Shown here in pieces: positions 9,172 through 17,548 of a DNA stretch of 64,000 nucleotides; within the stretch, counting starts at the first letter, position 1, and each line of letters begins with the position of its first letter. Both the position numbers and the translations under genes were made by a program. Location: contig JARFXR010000002.1 in NCBI GenBank assembly GCA_029194535.1, positions 496,001-560,000 on the forward strand. The letters are read 5' to 3'. Below the pieces are notes generated by a model that had not been told where the DNA came from, made no database searches, and was given only the letters and a program-made list of their open reading frames with translations. The stretch is from Nitrospira sp. (GTDB lineage Bacteria > Nitrospirota > Nitrospiria > Nitrospirales > Nitrospiraceae).

Positions 9172-10656
9172 TCAGGATCCGGCTAGATGAGCATGTACTT
9201 CTTGAACGTAGGTCCTGAAGGGGTCCGGCATGGGGAAGGGCGCCTGGCCTTTGACTTGGAAAATCGACCAATTGATCACGTAGGGGGGGAAGAATCGCTC
9301 CTCTTGCCTGGGCTCAGGCTCATCGGGGGGATGAGCCTTGCCCAGCAGATGCCGAACCAGCTCGCCGCGCCCGTATGCTCGGGTGTTTCGCGGCGGATGA
9401 GCCCCGGCAAGTTCGATCGCCTTGTCCGTCGTCACACGAGGGACGCGCCCTTCCTCCAGCAATCCGAAGTAAAGTCCCTTGTCCGGATTCAGGTTGTGAT
9501 ATTCAAGGTCGAGGCTCTTCAAGATTGGATCCGTCCAGTCGACCTGTTCGGCCTCGCGGAACGACTCCAACAGCCACAGCTTTGACGCCCAATCCACCCG
9601 CCCAACCAGCTTGACGTACTCGCTGCGCAGGTCCTGCAGCACCGCGGCCCATTCGTCGAGTACCCAATCGGTCTCCTCGTCCTGTCCGCGGCAATGCTGC
9701 CTCGCCGCCTCGACAAACCGCTCCTGGATGTCGATCGCGGACATCGTCTTGCCGGACAGCAGTTGCACCATCCATTGCCGATCCTGATCCTGGGAAATCT
9801 CCTGCAGGGTTTCGACCGGTTCGTTGATCTCGAGATCGCCCGGGACATGCCCCTCCTCGATCAACTGCAACACCAGACCGGTGGTTCCCATCTTCAGGGC
9901 GGCGGCATACTCCGTCATATTGGAGTCGCCGAGCAGCAGGTGGATGCGTCGATACTGATTCGGGTCCGCCAGGGGTTCATCCCTCGTATTGACGATGGCC
10001 CGATTCTGCTGCACCCACTCGAAAAAGTCATTGACGATGTGATCGGCCCGCTGCGAAATCTGAAACGGCGATGCCGGGTCCAGGCGCCCTGAGCCGATCG
10101 ACGCGCGCGGTACGATCAGTCGATCCATCTGAATCCAGGCGTCTTGAGGACCGGCCGACCCGACTCGTCCCGACCCGGTGAAAATCTGTCTTGTGACCAG
10201 AAAGGTCACGAGAGGAGCCAAGCCGCGCCGCGTGAACGGAAATCGTCTGGAGACCAGATAGTTCTCGTGAGAGCCGAAGGTGGCGTCAGTCTGGTGATCG
10301 ACGTTGTTTTTGATGAGCGACACCTGATCGGCAATTCCGAGGTCCTCGATTGTCTGTTGCAAGATCGCATCCCCTGCGCGATCGGCCGCGACCACGTCGG
10401 TCAAGGAATGGCACTCCGGTGAGGCATATTCCAGATGCCCCATATCCAGATACACCCGGCCCGCATTCGTGAGAAATCCACCGTTGCCGGGAGGCTCATC
10501 GTGTCCCCGATGATGCACATCGAGGACACCCAGGCGCCGGACATGGAACAGATGGTCGCGAATCTTGTGTGCGAACCAGGTAGGAGAATGATCCGGACGG
10601 TCTTGGTGAACCAGGAGGCCGTACTCGGTCTCCAAGCCGAATATACGGTTCAACAT
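9172..10656 (-). CDS. pafA: PafA-type Pup/UBact-protein ligase
   Basis: A 494-residue carboxylate-amine ligase of the PafA/Dop fold. The N-terminal strand RIFGLETEYGLLV contains the conserved glutamate for magnesium-ATP. The segment LDMGHLEYASPECHSL and the later DSNMTEYAAALKMG are shared with the sister enzyme Dop. By family knowledge PafA uses ATP to activate the C-terminal glutamate of the modifier and join it to a lysine of the target. It is the last gene of the run, 18 bp after prcA, the usual place of pafA. It is told from Dop by the absence of Dop's NDHTHPEYSTPE signature. Confidence is high for the fold and good for the ligase identity. Confidence 0.92.
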   Translation of the reverse strand: MLNRIFGLETEYGLLVHQDRPDHSPTWFAHKIRDHLFHVRRLGVLDVHHRGHDEPPGNGGFLTNAGRVYLDMGHLEYASPECHSLTDVVAADRAGDAILQQTIEDLGIADQVSLIKNNVDHQTDATFGSHENYLVSRRFPFTRRGLAPLVTFLVTRQIFTGSGRVGSAGPQDAWIQMDRLIVPRASIGSGRLDPASPFQISQRADHIVNDFFEWVQQNRAIVNTRDEPLADPNQYRRIHLLLGDSNMTEYAAALKMGTTGLVLQLIEEGHVPGDLEINEPVETLQEISQDQDRQWMVQLLSGKTMSAIDIQERFVEAARQHCRGQDEETDWVLDEWAAVLQDLRSEYVKLVGRVDWASKLWLLESFREAEQVDWTDPILKSLDLEYHNLNPDKGLYFGLLEEGRVPRVTTDKAIELAGAHPPRNTRAYGRGELVRHLLGKAHPPDEPEPRQEERFFPPYVINWSIFQVKGQAPFPMPDPFRTYVQEVHAHLAGS

Positions 10657-10674
10657 GACTTCACGCGAATAGGA

Positions 10675-11472
10675 TCACGCTACAGCCCACTCGCCGAGTT
10701 CGGCGGGCTTGAGGGGGGCCCGATATTTTGCCGATCCGCGATGGTTCCGATCGAGCACGGCGCATTCGATCGTACGGCCGTCAAGCTGATCACGCACATA
10801 CTCTCTCACCGTCTCGGCATCGATCTTGGCCTGCTCCGATTCCGGCGCGGCCGGCTCCTGCTCCGATCGTGTCTCCGCGGTCCTGCGCTGAGACCGCTCC
10901 CCCAACACCCACGCATGCAGCGCAATACCGATCGCCTGATCAAGTGTGCCGGCATGGGCCGGATCCGCCTGCAAATAAGCCAGCATCGCTTGCTCGACGG
11001 ACCGATTGGCGGCCAAGACGGCACAGTGAGTCCGTTCTTCAAACGTCCCGTCATAATTGATAGTCAGAAACCTGTCCTTGTCGGCTTTCTGTCCCAGTTC
11101 GGCCAGCAGGATTTTCACGATGAACGGCGCCTTGAAGACCTCTTCGAACGCCTGTTTGATCACCGGTGCGATCCCATACTTGACCATGCGACCGCCGGTG
11201 ACATCGGACGGCGACCGATTGAACCCCTCAACATGAGCCATTTCCAACAGGCTGAAGCGCAGTTTCTCGAGATCGGCCGGATGGCCCATGCCTCCCAGCG
11301 CCAGACGATCGTAAATTTCATAGAGTTTCGGAGTGCCTTTGCTGACCGTGAGGAGCAGAATCCCGTCCGCGTACGTCACGGCGATCACCGGGCTCCCCTG
11401 CGTGAATTGTTCGTCCAGATACTGCCGGCGGTTGCCGACCGCTTCGACCCAACGGTATGGTTCTTCGTACAT
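10675..11472 (-). CDS. prcA: 20S proteasome alpha subunit
   Basis: A 265-residue protein starting at ATG 11472 (MYEEPYRWVEAVGNRRQYLD), which has AGGAG six bases upstream; a longer frame starting at a TTG at 11490 is less likely. It shows the proteasome alpha fold and lacks a catalytic N-terminal threonine, as expected for the gating outer ring. The C-terminal third is Glu/Gln/Arg-rich (about 195-225), then closes with RTIECAVLDRNHRGSAKYRA. It lies 73 bp downstream of prcB. Together they form the four-ring core particle. Alpha subunits of this type present pockets to the activating ATPase. Confidence 0.92.
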   Translation of the reverse strand: MYEEPYRWVEAVGNRRQYLDEQFTQGSPVIAVTYADGILLLTVSKGTPKLYEIYDRLALGGMGHPADLEKLRFSLLEMAHVEGFNRSPSDVTGGRMVKYGIAPVIKQAFEEVFKAPFIVKILLAELGQKADKDRFLTINYDGTFEERTHCAVLAANRSVEQAMLAYLQADPAHAGTLDQAIGIALHAWVLGERSQRRTAETRSEQEPAAPESEQAKIDAETVREYVRDQLDGRTIECAVLDRNHRGSAKYRAPLKPAELGEWAVA

Positions 11473-11545
11473 AAGGCTCCTACTCGACAAGCGTCGCGGA
11501 TACCCCTGAATCTCCGGCTTGCTCCGAGGCCCCGGGATCCCGGGC

Positions 11546-12319
11546 TCAGGCTCGACGGCTCACGCCGGCTTCGAACGTCTGCTTGAGATCCGCATCCGGC
11601 ACCGTGCGGACTCCGTCCTGTGTGATCAGCTTAATGACCGGATAGAGATTGGCTTCGCGATTCACCCCGCCGGTCGCCGAATCAAATTCAGCCGCGCAGG
11701 TCAACAGCCGCAAGGCTTGAATCGCCGCCTGCTCTTCCACCATGCCGCTCAACGGCTGCTCGCTCCAGGTGTTCAGATAGTGAAGTATCCCTCGAATCGT
11801 AGGCGAACCGGAGCCCGACACGGCATACTCGACGCCTTCGAATTCCGCCCCCAGGATATCGTAGAAATACGTCTTCGCCACTCCCTGATCGACGTCATAG
11901 CCGGCGAAGATGGGCGCCACCGCTCCCGTTCCGGCAAGCGCCGCCGCCACATTTTCCTTGAGCAACTTGGACAGCGCCCGCAACTTTCCCTCGAAGCTCA
12001 ATTCCTGAAGCTGCGTCCGCCGATAGTACTTAAACGAATGTTCCAGAATGCGGGCCATTTCATACGCCGTGGCCGGCACTCCGGCAATCGCCATGACGCT
12101 GTGCCGGTCGATCTCGAGCACCTTGTCGGTCCGATCGTACATCACCATGTTGCCGGCCGTGGCACGGCGGTCTCCGGCGACCAGGACGCCGTCCCGATAT
12201 CTGAAGGCCAGAATCGTCGTGGCCGTTGGAATCTCGACGTCCGACGCCGCGGCGGCGGGCAGGCCGAATTGATAGCCCTGTTCCTTCAGCAGTTGAAAAA
12301 AATCTCCCTGCATCCCCAT
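11546..12319 (-). CDS. prcB: 20S proteasome beta subunit (threonine protease)
   Basis: A 257-residue Ntn-hydrolase precursor. A 33-residue propeptide should be cut at IPTA/TTILAF, exposing Thr34 as catalytic nucleophile. The following GVLVAGDRRATAGNM and DKVLEIDRHSVMAIAGVPA are standard beta-subunit motifs, with the catalytic lysine expected in DKV. The start ATG is preceded by AGGTGA. It performs the peptide-bond cleavage inside the core particle. It is separated from the tag gene by 106 bp that contain an inverted repeat, the largest gap between the tag gene and the end of the operon. Confidence 0.94.
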   Translation of the reverse strand: MGMQGDFFQLLKEQGYQFGLPAAAASDVEIPTATTILAFRYRDGVLVAGDRRATAGNMVMYDRTDKVLEIDRHSVMAIAGVPATAYEMARILEHSFKYYRRTQLQELSFEGKLRALSKLLKENVAAALAGTGAVAPIFAGYDVDQGVAKTYFYDILGAEFEGVEYAVSGSGSPTIRGILHYLNTWSEQPLSGMVEEQAAIQALRLLTCAAEFDSATGGVNREANLYPVIKLITQDGVRTVPDADLKQTFEAGVSRRA

Positions 12320-12343
12320 CTTTTCACCTAGTCCTGAGTTACA

Positions 12344-12419
12344 AGTGCTGAGGACTGAGTATTGAGCCGAAGCCGCATTCCTCTACTCGCTTCTTGCTCA
12401 GCACTCAGAACTCAGCACT
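12344..12419. repeat. Imperfect inverted repeat between the UBact gene and prcB
   Basis: A 17-nt arm (12344-12360, AGTGCTGAGGACTGAGT) is matched by 12403-12419 (ACTCAGAACTCAGCACT) with 15 of 17 complementary positions, leaving a 42-nt loop. There is no T-run. It could be a REP-like insertion or an RNA structure affecting read-through or stability between the tag gene and the core-particle genes. Confidence 0.65.
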
Positions 12420-12425
12420 GCTTCA

Positions 12426-12620
12426 CTACTGACCTGTCCTCTGCCGATACCGTTCCGCTTGTTTCGGATCGACCTTGCGCATGCGTTTCATCAGATTGTC
12501 CGTCTCCGGCGATCCGGTATCGGGACGCCGAGGACCTCGTTCCTCTTCGGAAGGACCGGGCCCCTTCGGCATCGGGTCCGCCGGCCCTTCGCGGCGTTCG
12601 GGCGTCATCACGTTGCTCAT
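12426..12620 (-). CDS. UBact-type ubiquitin-like protein modifier (Pup relative)
   Basis: A 64-residue hydrophilic, probably disordered protein (start MSNVMTPERREGPADPMPKG), rich in Pro, Arg, Glu and Lys, ending in QRTGQ. Pup ends in GGQ or GGE; the Thr-Gly-Gln/Glu ending with a preceding basic helix is the mark of UBact, described in Nitrospirae and a few other phyla. The terminal Gln implies deamidation by Dop before PafA can ligate it. Its ATG overlaps the dop stop codon (ATGA), indicating translational coupling. The position dop-tag-prcB-prcA matches the classical Pup operon. Confidence 0.9.
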   Translation of the reverse strand: MSNVMTPERREGPADPMPKGPGPSEEERGPRRPDTGSPETDNLMKRMRKVDPKQAERYRQRTGQ

Positions 12621-14164
12621 GGTTCAGTATCCTTTCTTGCATCCCAGACATCGAGCGCCTCGGCCGGCGAAGACGCAGCCTGGAAGACCTCCGTGCAGCG
12701 CAAGACGGCCTCCGGTTCGAACAAATCGCTCATATCCAGCACCCTCGACCGAAACCCGCCGGTGAACTGAATCCGTTCCCACTGCATGCCCTTAATCTGG
12801 TCGGGAAACCGGCGCACACAGAGGCCTCGCAATCCACCCCTGGTATCGCGCGGTCCTGATGACAGCGATTGCTCGACGTCCTTCTCAGTCGTCAACCGCC
12901 AGGCCTTGCCTTCCGCTTCAAGCCCCAGAAAGAGTCCCCGCTCGGGATTGACATTGTGATATTCCAGATCCAAGCTTGCCAGCCAGGGATCATCCCAGCC
13001 GATCCGCTCTTCGCGGACGAACGTTTCCAACAGCCATTGTTTGGTCACCCAGTCCAGCTTTCCCACCAATTGGCTTCGCTCGCCGTTCAGTTGACACAGG
13101 ACGTTCTCCCACTCCGCCAAGATCCAGTCCGTCTCCGGATCGGATCCCGACAGTGTCCGACGGGCCGCGGCCAGGTATTCCTCCTGAATGTCGAGCCCAG
13201 AAAGAGCCGAGCCCTGTTGCCGGCGCACCCTGACCTTGAGGTCCGCATCCCGCGAAATCTGCTTGATCGCCGAGACCGGTGACTCCAATTCAAGATCCGG
13301 CGCCGCATCGCGGGCGATCAACTCCAACACCAGCCTGGTCGTGCCGACCTTGAGCGCCGTCGCATACTCACACATGTTGGCGTCGCCCAAGACGAGATGG
13401 AGGCGCCGGTATTTCCGGGCATCCGCGTGCGGTTCGTCGCGGGTGTTCAGGATGGGCCGGTTGTGCATGGTATCGACGCTCAGATCCGTCTCCATGAAAT
13501 CAGCGCGCTGCGACAGCTGGTAGGGGCCCGCCACGAACCCAGACTCCTGGGCTTCCGTGCCCACTTTCCCCGATCCGGCAATGATCTGGCGGCTCACGAG
13601 AAACGGCAACAGGCCCGACACCAAGGCGGCAAAGGACACGGTTCTGGGCACCAAATAGTTGTCGTGACAGCCGTAGCTGTGCCCGTGGAAATCGGTGTTG
13701 TTCTTGTAGAGGTGAACGTGAGCTCCGCCGAGACTCCGGTTCCGGCGATCGGCTGCCCGTTGAAGGACGCGCTCCCCCGCTCGGTCTTGAGCCACTAGGT
13801 CCTTCAAGGTCCGGCACTCCGGCGTCGAATATTCGGGGTGCGTATGATCGTTATAGAACCGCGCGCCGTTCGGCAACACGAGGTCGCTCTTCATCTCATG
13901 AAAGGAAAACGGCCGATGGGCGTCGACCTTTGCGAACTCGTCCTCTTCCCGGTCCTGTTGCAATCCCGACACGCGAAATCCGCGCGCATCCTCATGCGGA
14001 TCCTCCCCCGCATAGTCCCAGCGCCGCTCGAACGACGCCGTGAGGTGCGCCCGCACCAACTCCATCGATTCGACCACGGGATCCATCTGCTCCAGGTCGT
14101 CCCTGGCAATCCCGTATTCGGTTTCGATCCCGAACAGCCGCACAGACACCGGCATACCCGTCAA
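12617..14164 (-). CDS. dop: Dop-type deamidase/depupylase
   Basis: A 515-residue member of the PafA/Dop family. It starts with VRLFGIETEYGIARDD and has the Dop-type block NGARFYNDHTHPEYSTPECR (about residues 99-118), whose aspartate is the proposed nucleophile region. Dop converts the C-terminal Gln of the tag to Glu and removes the tag from conjugates. The neighbouring tag ends in Gln, so deamidation is needed here. Spacing is 16 bp from the upstream ATPase gene and a 4-bp overlap with the tag gene. Assignment as Dop and not PafA follows from the NDHTHPEYSTPE block and the position before the tag gene. Confidence 0.92.
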   Translation of the reverse strand: MTGMPVSVRLFGIETEYGIARDDLEQMDPVVESMELVRAHLTASFERRWDYAGEDPHEDARGFRVSGLQQDREEDEFAKVDAHRPFSFHEMKSDLVLPNGARFYNDHTHPEYSTPECRTLKDLVAQDRAGERVLQRAADRRNRSLGGAHVHLYKNNTDFHGHSYGCHDNYLVPRTVSFAALVSGLLPFLVSRQIIAGSGKVGTEAQESGFVAGPYQLSQRADFMETDLSVDTMHNRPILNTRDEPHADARKYRRLHLVLGDANMCEYATALKVGTTRLVLELIARDAAPDLELESPVSAIKQISRDADLKVRVRRQQGSALSGLDIQEEYLAAARRTLSGSDPETDWILAEWENVLCQLNGERSQLVGKLDWVTKQWLLETFVREERIGWDDPWLASLDLEYHNVNPERGLFLGLEAEGKAWRLTTEKDVEQSLSSGPRDTRGGLRGLCVRRFPDQIKGMQWERIQFTGGFRSRVLDMSDLFEPEAVLRCTEVFQAASSPAEALDVWDARKDTEP

Positions 14165-14180
14165 ACCTCGTCCTGGCTCG

Positions 14181-15926
14181 TCAAATGATTTGGTTCACGG
14201 CTCGCTCTTCCGTTGGCCGCCCGCGGCGGAACGAGGAGATCCCCACAACTTGCTCGGGGTGGTGATCGAGGAGCTTGAGCCATTCTTCGGCGGCATCGTC
14301 AGGCGGCAGCATCTCGCCTTCGCGAAATTCTTCCGCCGTTGCATCCAACAGATCCTGCGCCGTCATGCCGGCAGGCCGCCCTGCTTGGATCGTCCGATCG
14401 ATCGCCTTCTCCTTGGCCCGTTGAACGACGGACGCCAGAATCGCTCCGCTGATAAGGTCGCTGCGATAGAGCACCTGATGCTGCCCGTTGCGCAACCGGA
14501 TCGACAGCAGCCGATTGTCATCTGTTCGCTTGAACAGGGTGTCGATGACCTCCTGGGCCAGCCAGGCCGACACTCCGACCGCATCGCCGCCCCGTTCGTC
14601 CAGCACCGCCTGATCGAACGGCAGATCCGATGTCAGATAGACTTTGAGAATCTCGGTGGACGCTTCGCGGTTCGGCCGGCGCACCTTGATCTTCCGGTCG
14701 ATGCGGCCGGGCCGCAGCACGGCCGGATCGATCAGGTCGGGCCGGTTCGACGCTAGAATGATGACCACGTCCTGCAACGACTCGATCCCGTCCATCTCGC
14801 TGCAGAACATCGGCACAAGGGTGTTGGAGATGTTGAAGGATCGCATCGCACGCCTGGTGCCCAGGATGGATTCCGCCTCATCGATGAAAATAAACGGCAA
14901 CGCCCCTTCCTTGCGCCGAGCCCGGGCCTGGGCGAAGAGGTCGCGGACCATCCGCTCCGATTCTCCCAACCACATGTTCAGAATTTCCGGTCCCTTCACG
15001 TGGAGGAACGCCCCGGTCACGACCGGCGGGCGGCGATCGTCAACTGCAGCCTGCTGTTTGGATTCCCCGACCAGTTTCGCCAGACTGCCGGCCGCAGCCT
15101 GTCCGATCAATGTTTTGCCGCAACCGGGTGGGCCGTACAACAGAAATCCCTTGGGTTGCGAGAACTTGAACTTCTCAAAGGTCTCCCTGTGCAACAACGG
15201 GTATTCGATCGCCTTCCTGATCGCGGTGATCGCATCTCGCTGTCCGCCGATCTGCTCCCACGTCACGGCCGGCACTTCATCCAGCACATGCCGGGTGGCC
15301 TTGCGCTCCTCGAGCTTCTCGATGGCGATCCGATGGCTGGGATCGATCCGGATTTCGTCGCCCGCCTTCAGCTCGACCCCCGCGAGGTCGCTCGACCGTT
15401 GTAAAACCAGGGCTTGTCGGCCCATCTCCTGCTCGAAGCGCAACCGTCCGTCGGTCATGGCTTCGGCCAATTTCAAGACGGGTCCGTTCCGGTCATAGCC
15501 CAGCGTCTTGATCACGGCATAGGCTTCGTTCACCAAAATCTGTGTGCCGATCTTGAGATCCTGCGCCGGCACGCGGGGATCGACGTTGGCATAGTACTCG
15601 GCCCCGCCGATGAGAATCCTGGCCAATCCTTCGCCTGGTCGGTCGAGCAACGTCCCGATCCGGTTGGCGGGCGCCGTCAGCTTCGCCACGACTTCGCTCA
15701 CCTTCTTGAATTCGGCCTCGCGTTGCTGGTTCGCCGTCTGAGCGAGCATCACCGCATGCCGCACCTTGTACAGCAGCTTCCGACGGGGATCCGCTTCGGT
15801 AAACGACGCGAGACATTCTTCGATCAGTTCCAACGGATCCGTACCGGCCTGCTTCTTGTCGGCTGAGTCATCCATGTTGTTCCTGGACGGTTCAAAACCT
15901 GAATCGGGCGACCGACGGTCACTCAT
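14181..15926 (-). CDS. Proteasome-associated AAA+ ATPase (ARC/Mpa)
   Basis: A 581-residue ring ATPase. Residues about 20-100 form a charged helical region expected to be the coiled coil that captures the tag. OB-fold sequence follows (about 100-215). The AAA+ module has Walker A GPPGCGKT, pore loop LHVKGPEIL, Walker B FIFIDEAE and arginine fingers RPGRIDRKI. It unfolds tagged proteins into the proteasome. Oddly, the C-terminus is AVNQII, without the hydrophobic-Tyr-X motif that docks Mpa or ARC on the core particle. The start ATG 15926 follows GGAGGAAC; an internal ATG at 15875 is less likely. It is 64 bp downstream of the HtrA-type gene. Confidence 0.92.
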   Translation of the reverse strand: MSDRRSPDSGFEPSRNNMDDSADKKQAGTDPLELIEECLASFTEADPRRKLLYKVRHAVMLAQTANQQREAEFKKVSEVVAKLTAPANRIGTLLDRPGEGLARILIGGAEYYANVDPRVPAQDLKIGTQILVNEAYAVIKTLGYDRNGPVLKLAEAMTDGRLRFEQEMGRQALVLQRSSDLAGVELKAGDEIRIDPSHRIAIEKLEERKATRHVLDEVPAVTWEQIGGQRDAITAIRKAIEYPLLHRETFEKFKFSQPKGFLLYGPPGCGKTLIGQAAAGSLAKLVGESKQQAAVDDRRPPVVTGAFLHVKGPEILNMWLGESERMVRDLFAQARARRKEGALPFIFIDEAESILGTRRAMRSFNISNTLVPMFCSEMDGIESLQDVVIILASNRPDLIDPAVLRPGRIDRKIKVRRPNREASTEILKVYLTSDLPFDQAVLDERGGDAVGVSAWLAQEVIDTLFKRTDDNRLLSIRLRNGQHQVLYRSDLISGAILASVVQRAKEKAIDRTIQAGRPAGMTAQDLLDATAEEFREGEMLPPDDAAEEWLKLLDHHPEQVVGISSFRRGRPTEERAVNQII

Positions 15927-15990
15927 TCCTGTTCCTCCACGCTGATCGAATGCCTGATCCTACCATAGAGATGTTCGACAATGCCGCCAT

Positions 15991-17118
15991 TCAATTCACC
16001 GCTTGAAGGCTCACCGCGACCTGTTGTTTGCGATTCCCTCGCAAGATTTCCACGATTACGCGATCACCGACTTTACGCGTTTCCATCACGTCCATGAGGT
16101 CGTCGACCGTCGAAACCGTTTTCCCGTCGACGGAGGTGATAATGTCGCCGAGTTCTACCCGTCCGGGGGAAGTTTCCCGTGCACCTTGGAGCCCGGCCTT
16201 CTCCGCGGCCCCGCCCCGTGACACCTTGCCGACGATCAAGCCCTTCACTCCCCAGCGTTTCGCCACCGCATCCGGAACAAGCGACACGCCCAGCCCGGGA
16301 CGGATGAGTTTTCCGTGCTTGATCAGCTCCGGCACGATCCGGTTGACCGTATCAACAGGAACGGCGAACCCGATGCCGGCGTAGGCGCCGCTCGGACTGA
16401 TGATTTGCGTATTGACGCCGATCAAACGACCGCTGCTGTCGAGCAACGGACCGCCGGAGTTGCCCGGGTTGATGGCGGCGTCGGTTTGGACGACCCCTTC
16501 GATCGTCCGATTCGACATCGATTTGATTGTGCGCCCCAAGGCGCTGACGACGCCGGTGGTCAGCGTATGGTCCAATCCGAACGGGTTGCCGATCGCCAAC
16601 ACCTTCTGCCCGACGCGCAGATCGTTCGACGTGCCCACCGCGAGCGGCTCCAGAGAACCTTCCGTGAACTGAATTTGCAAGACCGCCAGATCATGATCCG
16701 GATCCGCCCCGATCAGGACGGCCTTGTACTCGGATCGGTCGGCCAACGTCACTTTGATCGAGTGCGCGCCGTAAATGACGTGAAAGTTGGTGACGATGTG
16801 TCCTTGCTTGTTCCACACGAACCCCGACCCCGATCCCTGCGGTACCTCCATCGTATTGAAGGACCAGAAGTCCTGTTGGATGGCGGTATTCGAAATGAAG
16901 ACCACGGACTTGGTCGCCCGTTCGAAGACGGCCATGGTCGCCCGTTCGTCCGGCGACAGCTCAGTCGGACCAGGCATCACCGGTCGAGGCTTTCCCTCGA
17001 CCCCGTCATAGGCCGACCCGAGCGGCTTTCCCCACTCCGCAGCCGGAACGGCAGCAGCGTCGAGAAGCACGCCGATCGCAGCCAGCGCGGCAATGATCAG
17101 GAGAAGGCCGGAGCGCAA
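15991..17118 (-). CDS. HtrA/Deg-type periplasmic serine protease with PDZ domain
   Basis: A 375-residue exported protease. The signal peptide is residues 1-27 (LLLIIAALAAIGVLL). The trypsin-like domain has all three catalytic residues: His113 (TNFHVIY), Asp143 (PDHDLAVLQI) and Ser221 (NPGNSGGPLLD). One PDZ domain fills residues about 265-372. The family degrades or refolds damaged envelope proteins. It starts 5 bp after yjbQ and ends 64 bp before the ATPase gene, so it appears to be cotranscribed with the proteasome genes, which would couple envelope and cytoplasmic protein quality control. That coupling is inference from spacing only. Confidence 0.92.
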   Translation of the reverse strand: MRSGLLLIIAALAAIGVLLDAAAVPAAEWGKPLGSAYDGVEGKPRPVMPGPTELSPDERATMAVFERATKSVVFISNTAIQQDFWSFNTMEVPQGSGSGFVWNKQGHIVTNFHVIYGAHSIKVTLADRSEYKAVLIGADPDHDLAVLQIQFTEGSLEPLAVGTSNDLRVGQKVLAIGNPFGLDHTLTTGVVSALGRTIKSMSNRTIEGVVQTDAAINPGNSGGPLLDSSGRLIGVNTQIISPSGAYAGIGFAVPVDTVNRIVPELIKHGKLIRPGLGVSLVPDAVAKRWGVKGLIVGKVSRGGAAEKAGLQGARETSPGRVELGDIITSVDGKTVSTVDDLMDVMETRKVGDRVIVEILRGNRKQQVAVSLQAVN

Positions 17119-17123
17119 CGGGA

Positions 17124-17546
17124 CTATTCCCCCATGATTTGGATGATGAGTTCGCGCGTGCGGGCTCGAGTATCGAAATCAACGACGACGATCTGCTGCC
17201 AGGTCCCCAACAGCAATGCGCCGGAGGCAAAGGGAACGGTAATCGAAGGCCCCTGCAGTTGCCCGCGCAAATGACTGTGCCCGTTGTCCTCTCCGGTGTT
17301 GCGGACATTGTGCTGCCAGGTCGGGTCCGCGGGAACTGCCCGATCCCAGAACGTTTGCGTGTCCGCTCGGATGCCCGGCTCGTCTTCAATGATCATGACC
17401 GACGCGGTGGTGTGCCGGACGAACACCGTCGCGATGCCGGCCGCCAGCTTTGACTCCGACAGCGCCTCCTGTACCACCTTGGTCACGTTTTCGATCTGCG
17501 TGTCGCCGCGCATCGCCAGACGGACGGGAACGGTCTTGACGGCCAT
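17124..17546 (-). CDS. YjbQ/UPF0047 family protein
   Basis: A 140-residue single-domain protein matching the YjbQ (UPF0047) fold along its whole length: VRHTTASVMIIEDEPG near 48-63, DNGHSHLRGQLQGPSITVPF near 89-108, and LGTWQQIVVVDFD near 114-126. The conserved histidines form a metal or phosphate pocket. Family members show thiamine-phosphate-synthase-like activity in some assays, but the cellular role is unsettled. It starts 2 bp after the upstream HD gene and ends 5 bp before the HtrA-type gene, so it lies inside the same transcript. Confidence 0.9.
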   Translation of the reverse strand: MAVKTVPVRLAMRGDTQIENVTKVVQEALSESKLAAGIATVFVRHTTASVMIIEDEPGIRADTQTFWDRAVPADPTWQHNVRNTGEDNGHSHLRGQLQGPSITVPFASGALLLGTWQQIVVVDFDTRARTRELIIQIMGE

Positions 17547-17548
17547 GC

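Noticed and set aside
10435-11586. 383-codon plus-strand open frame opposite pafA and prcA
   Set aside because: It runs antisense to well-identified proteasome genes; GC-rich codon bias makes long antisense frames.
16315-17274. 319-codon plus-strand open frame opposite the HtrA-type gene
   Set aside because: Antisense shadow of a protein with a complete catalytic triad.
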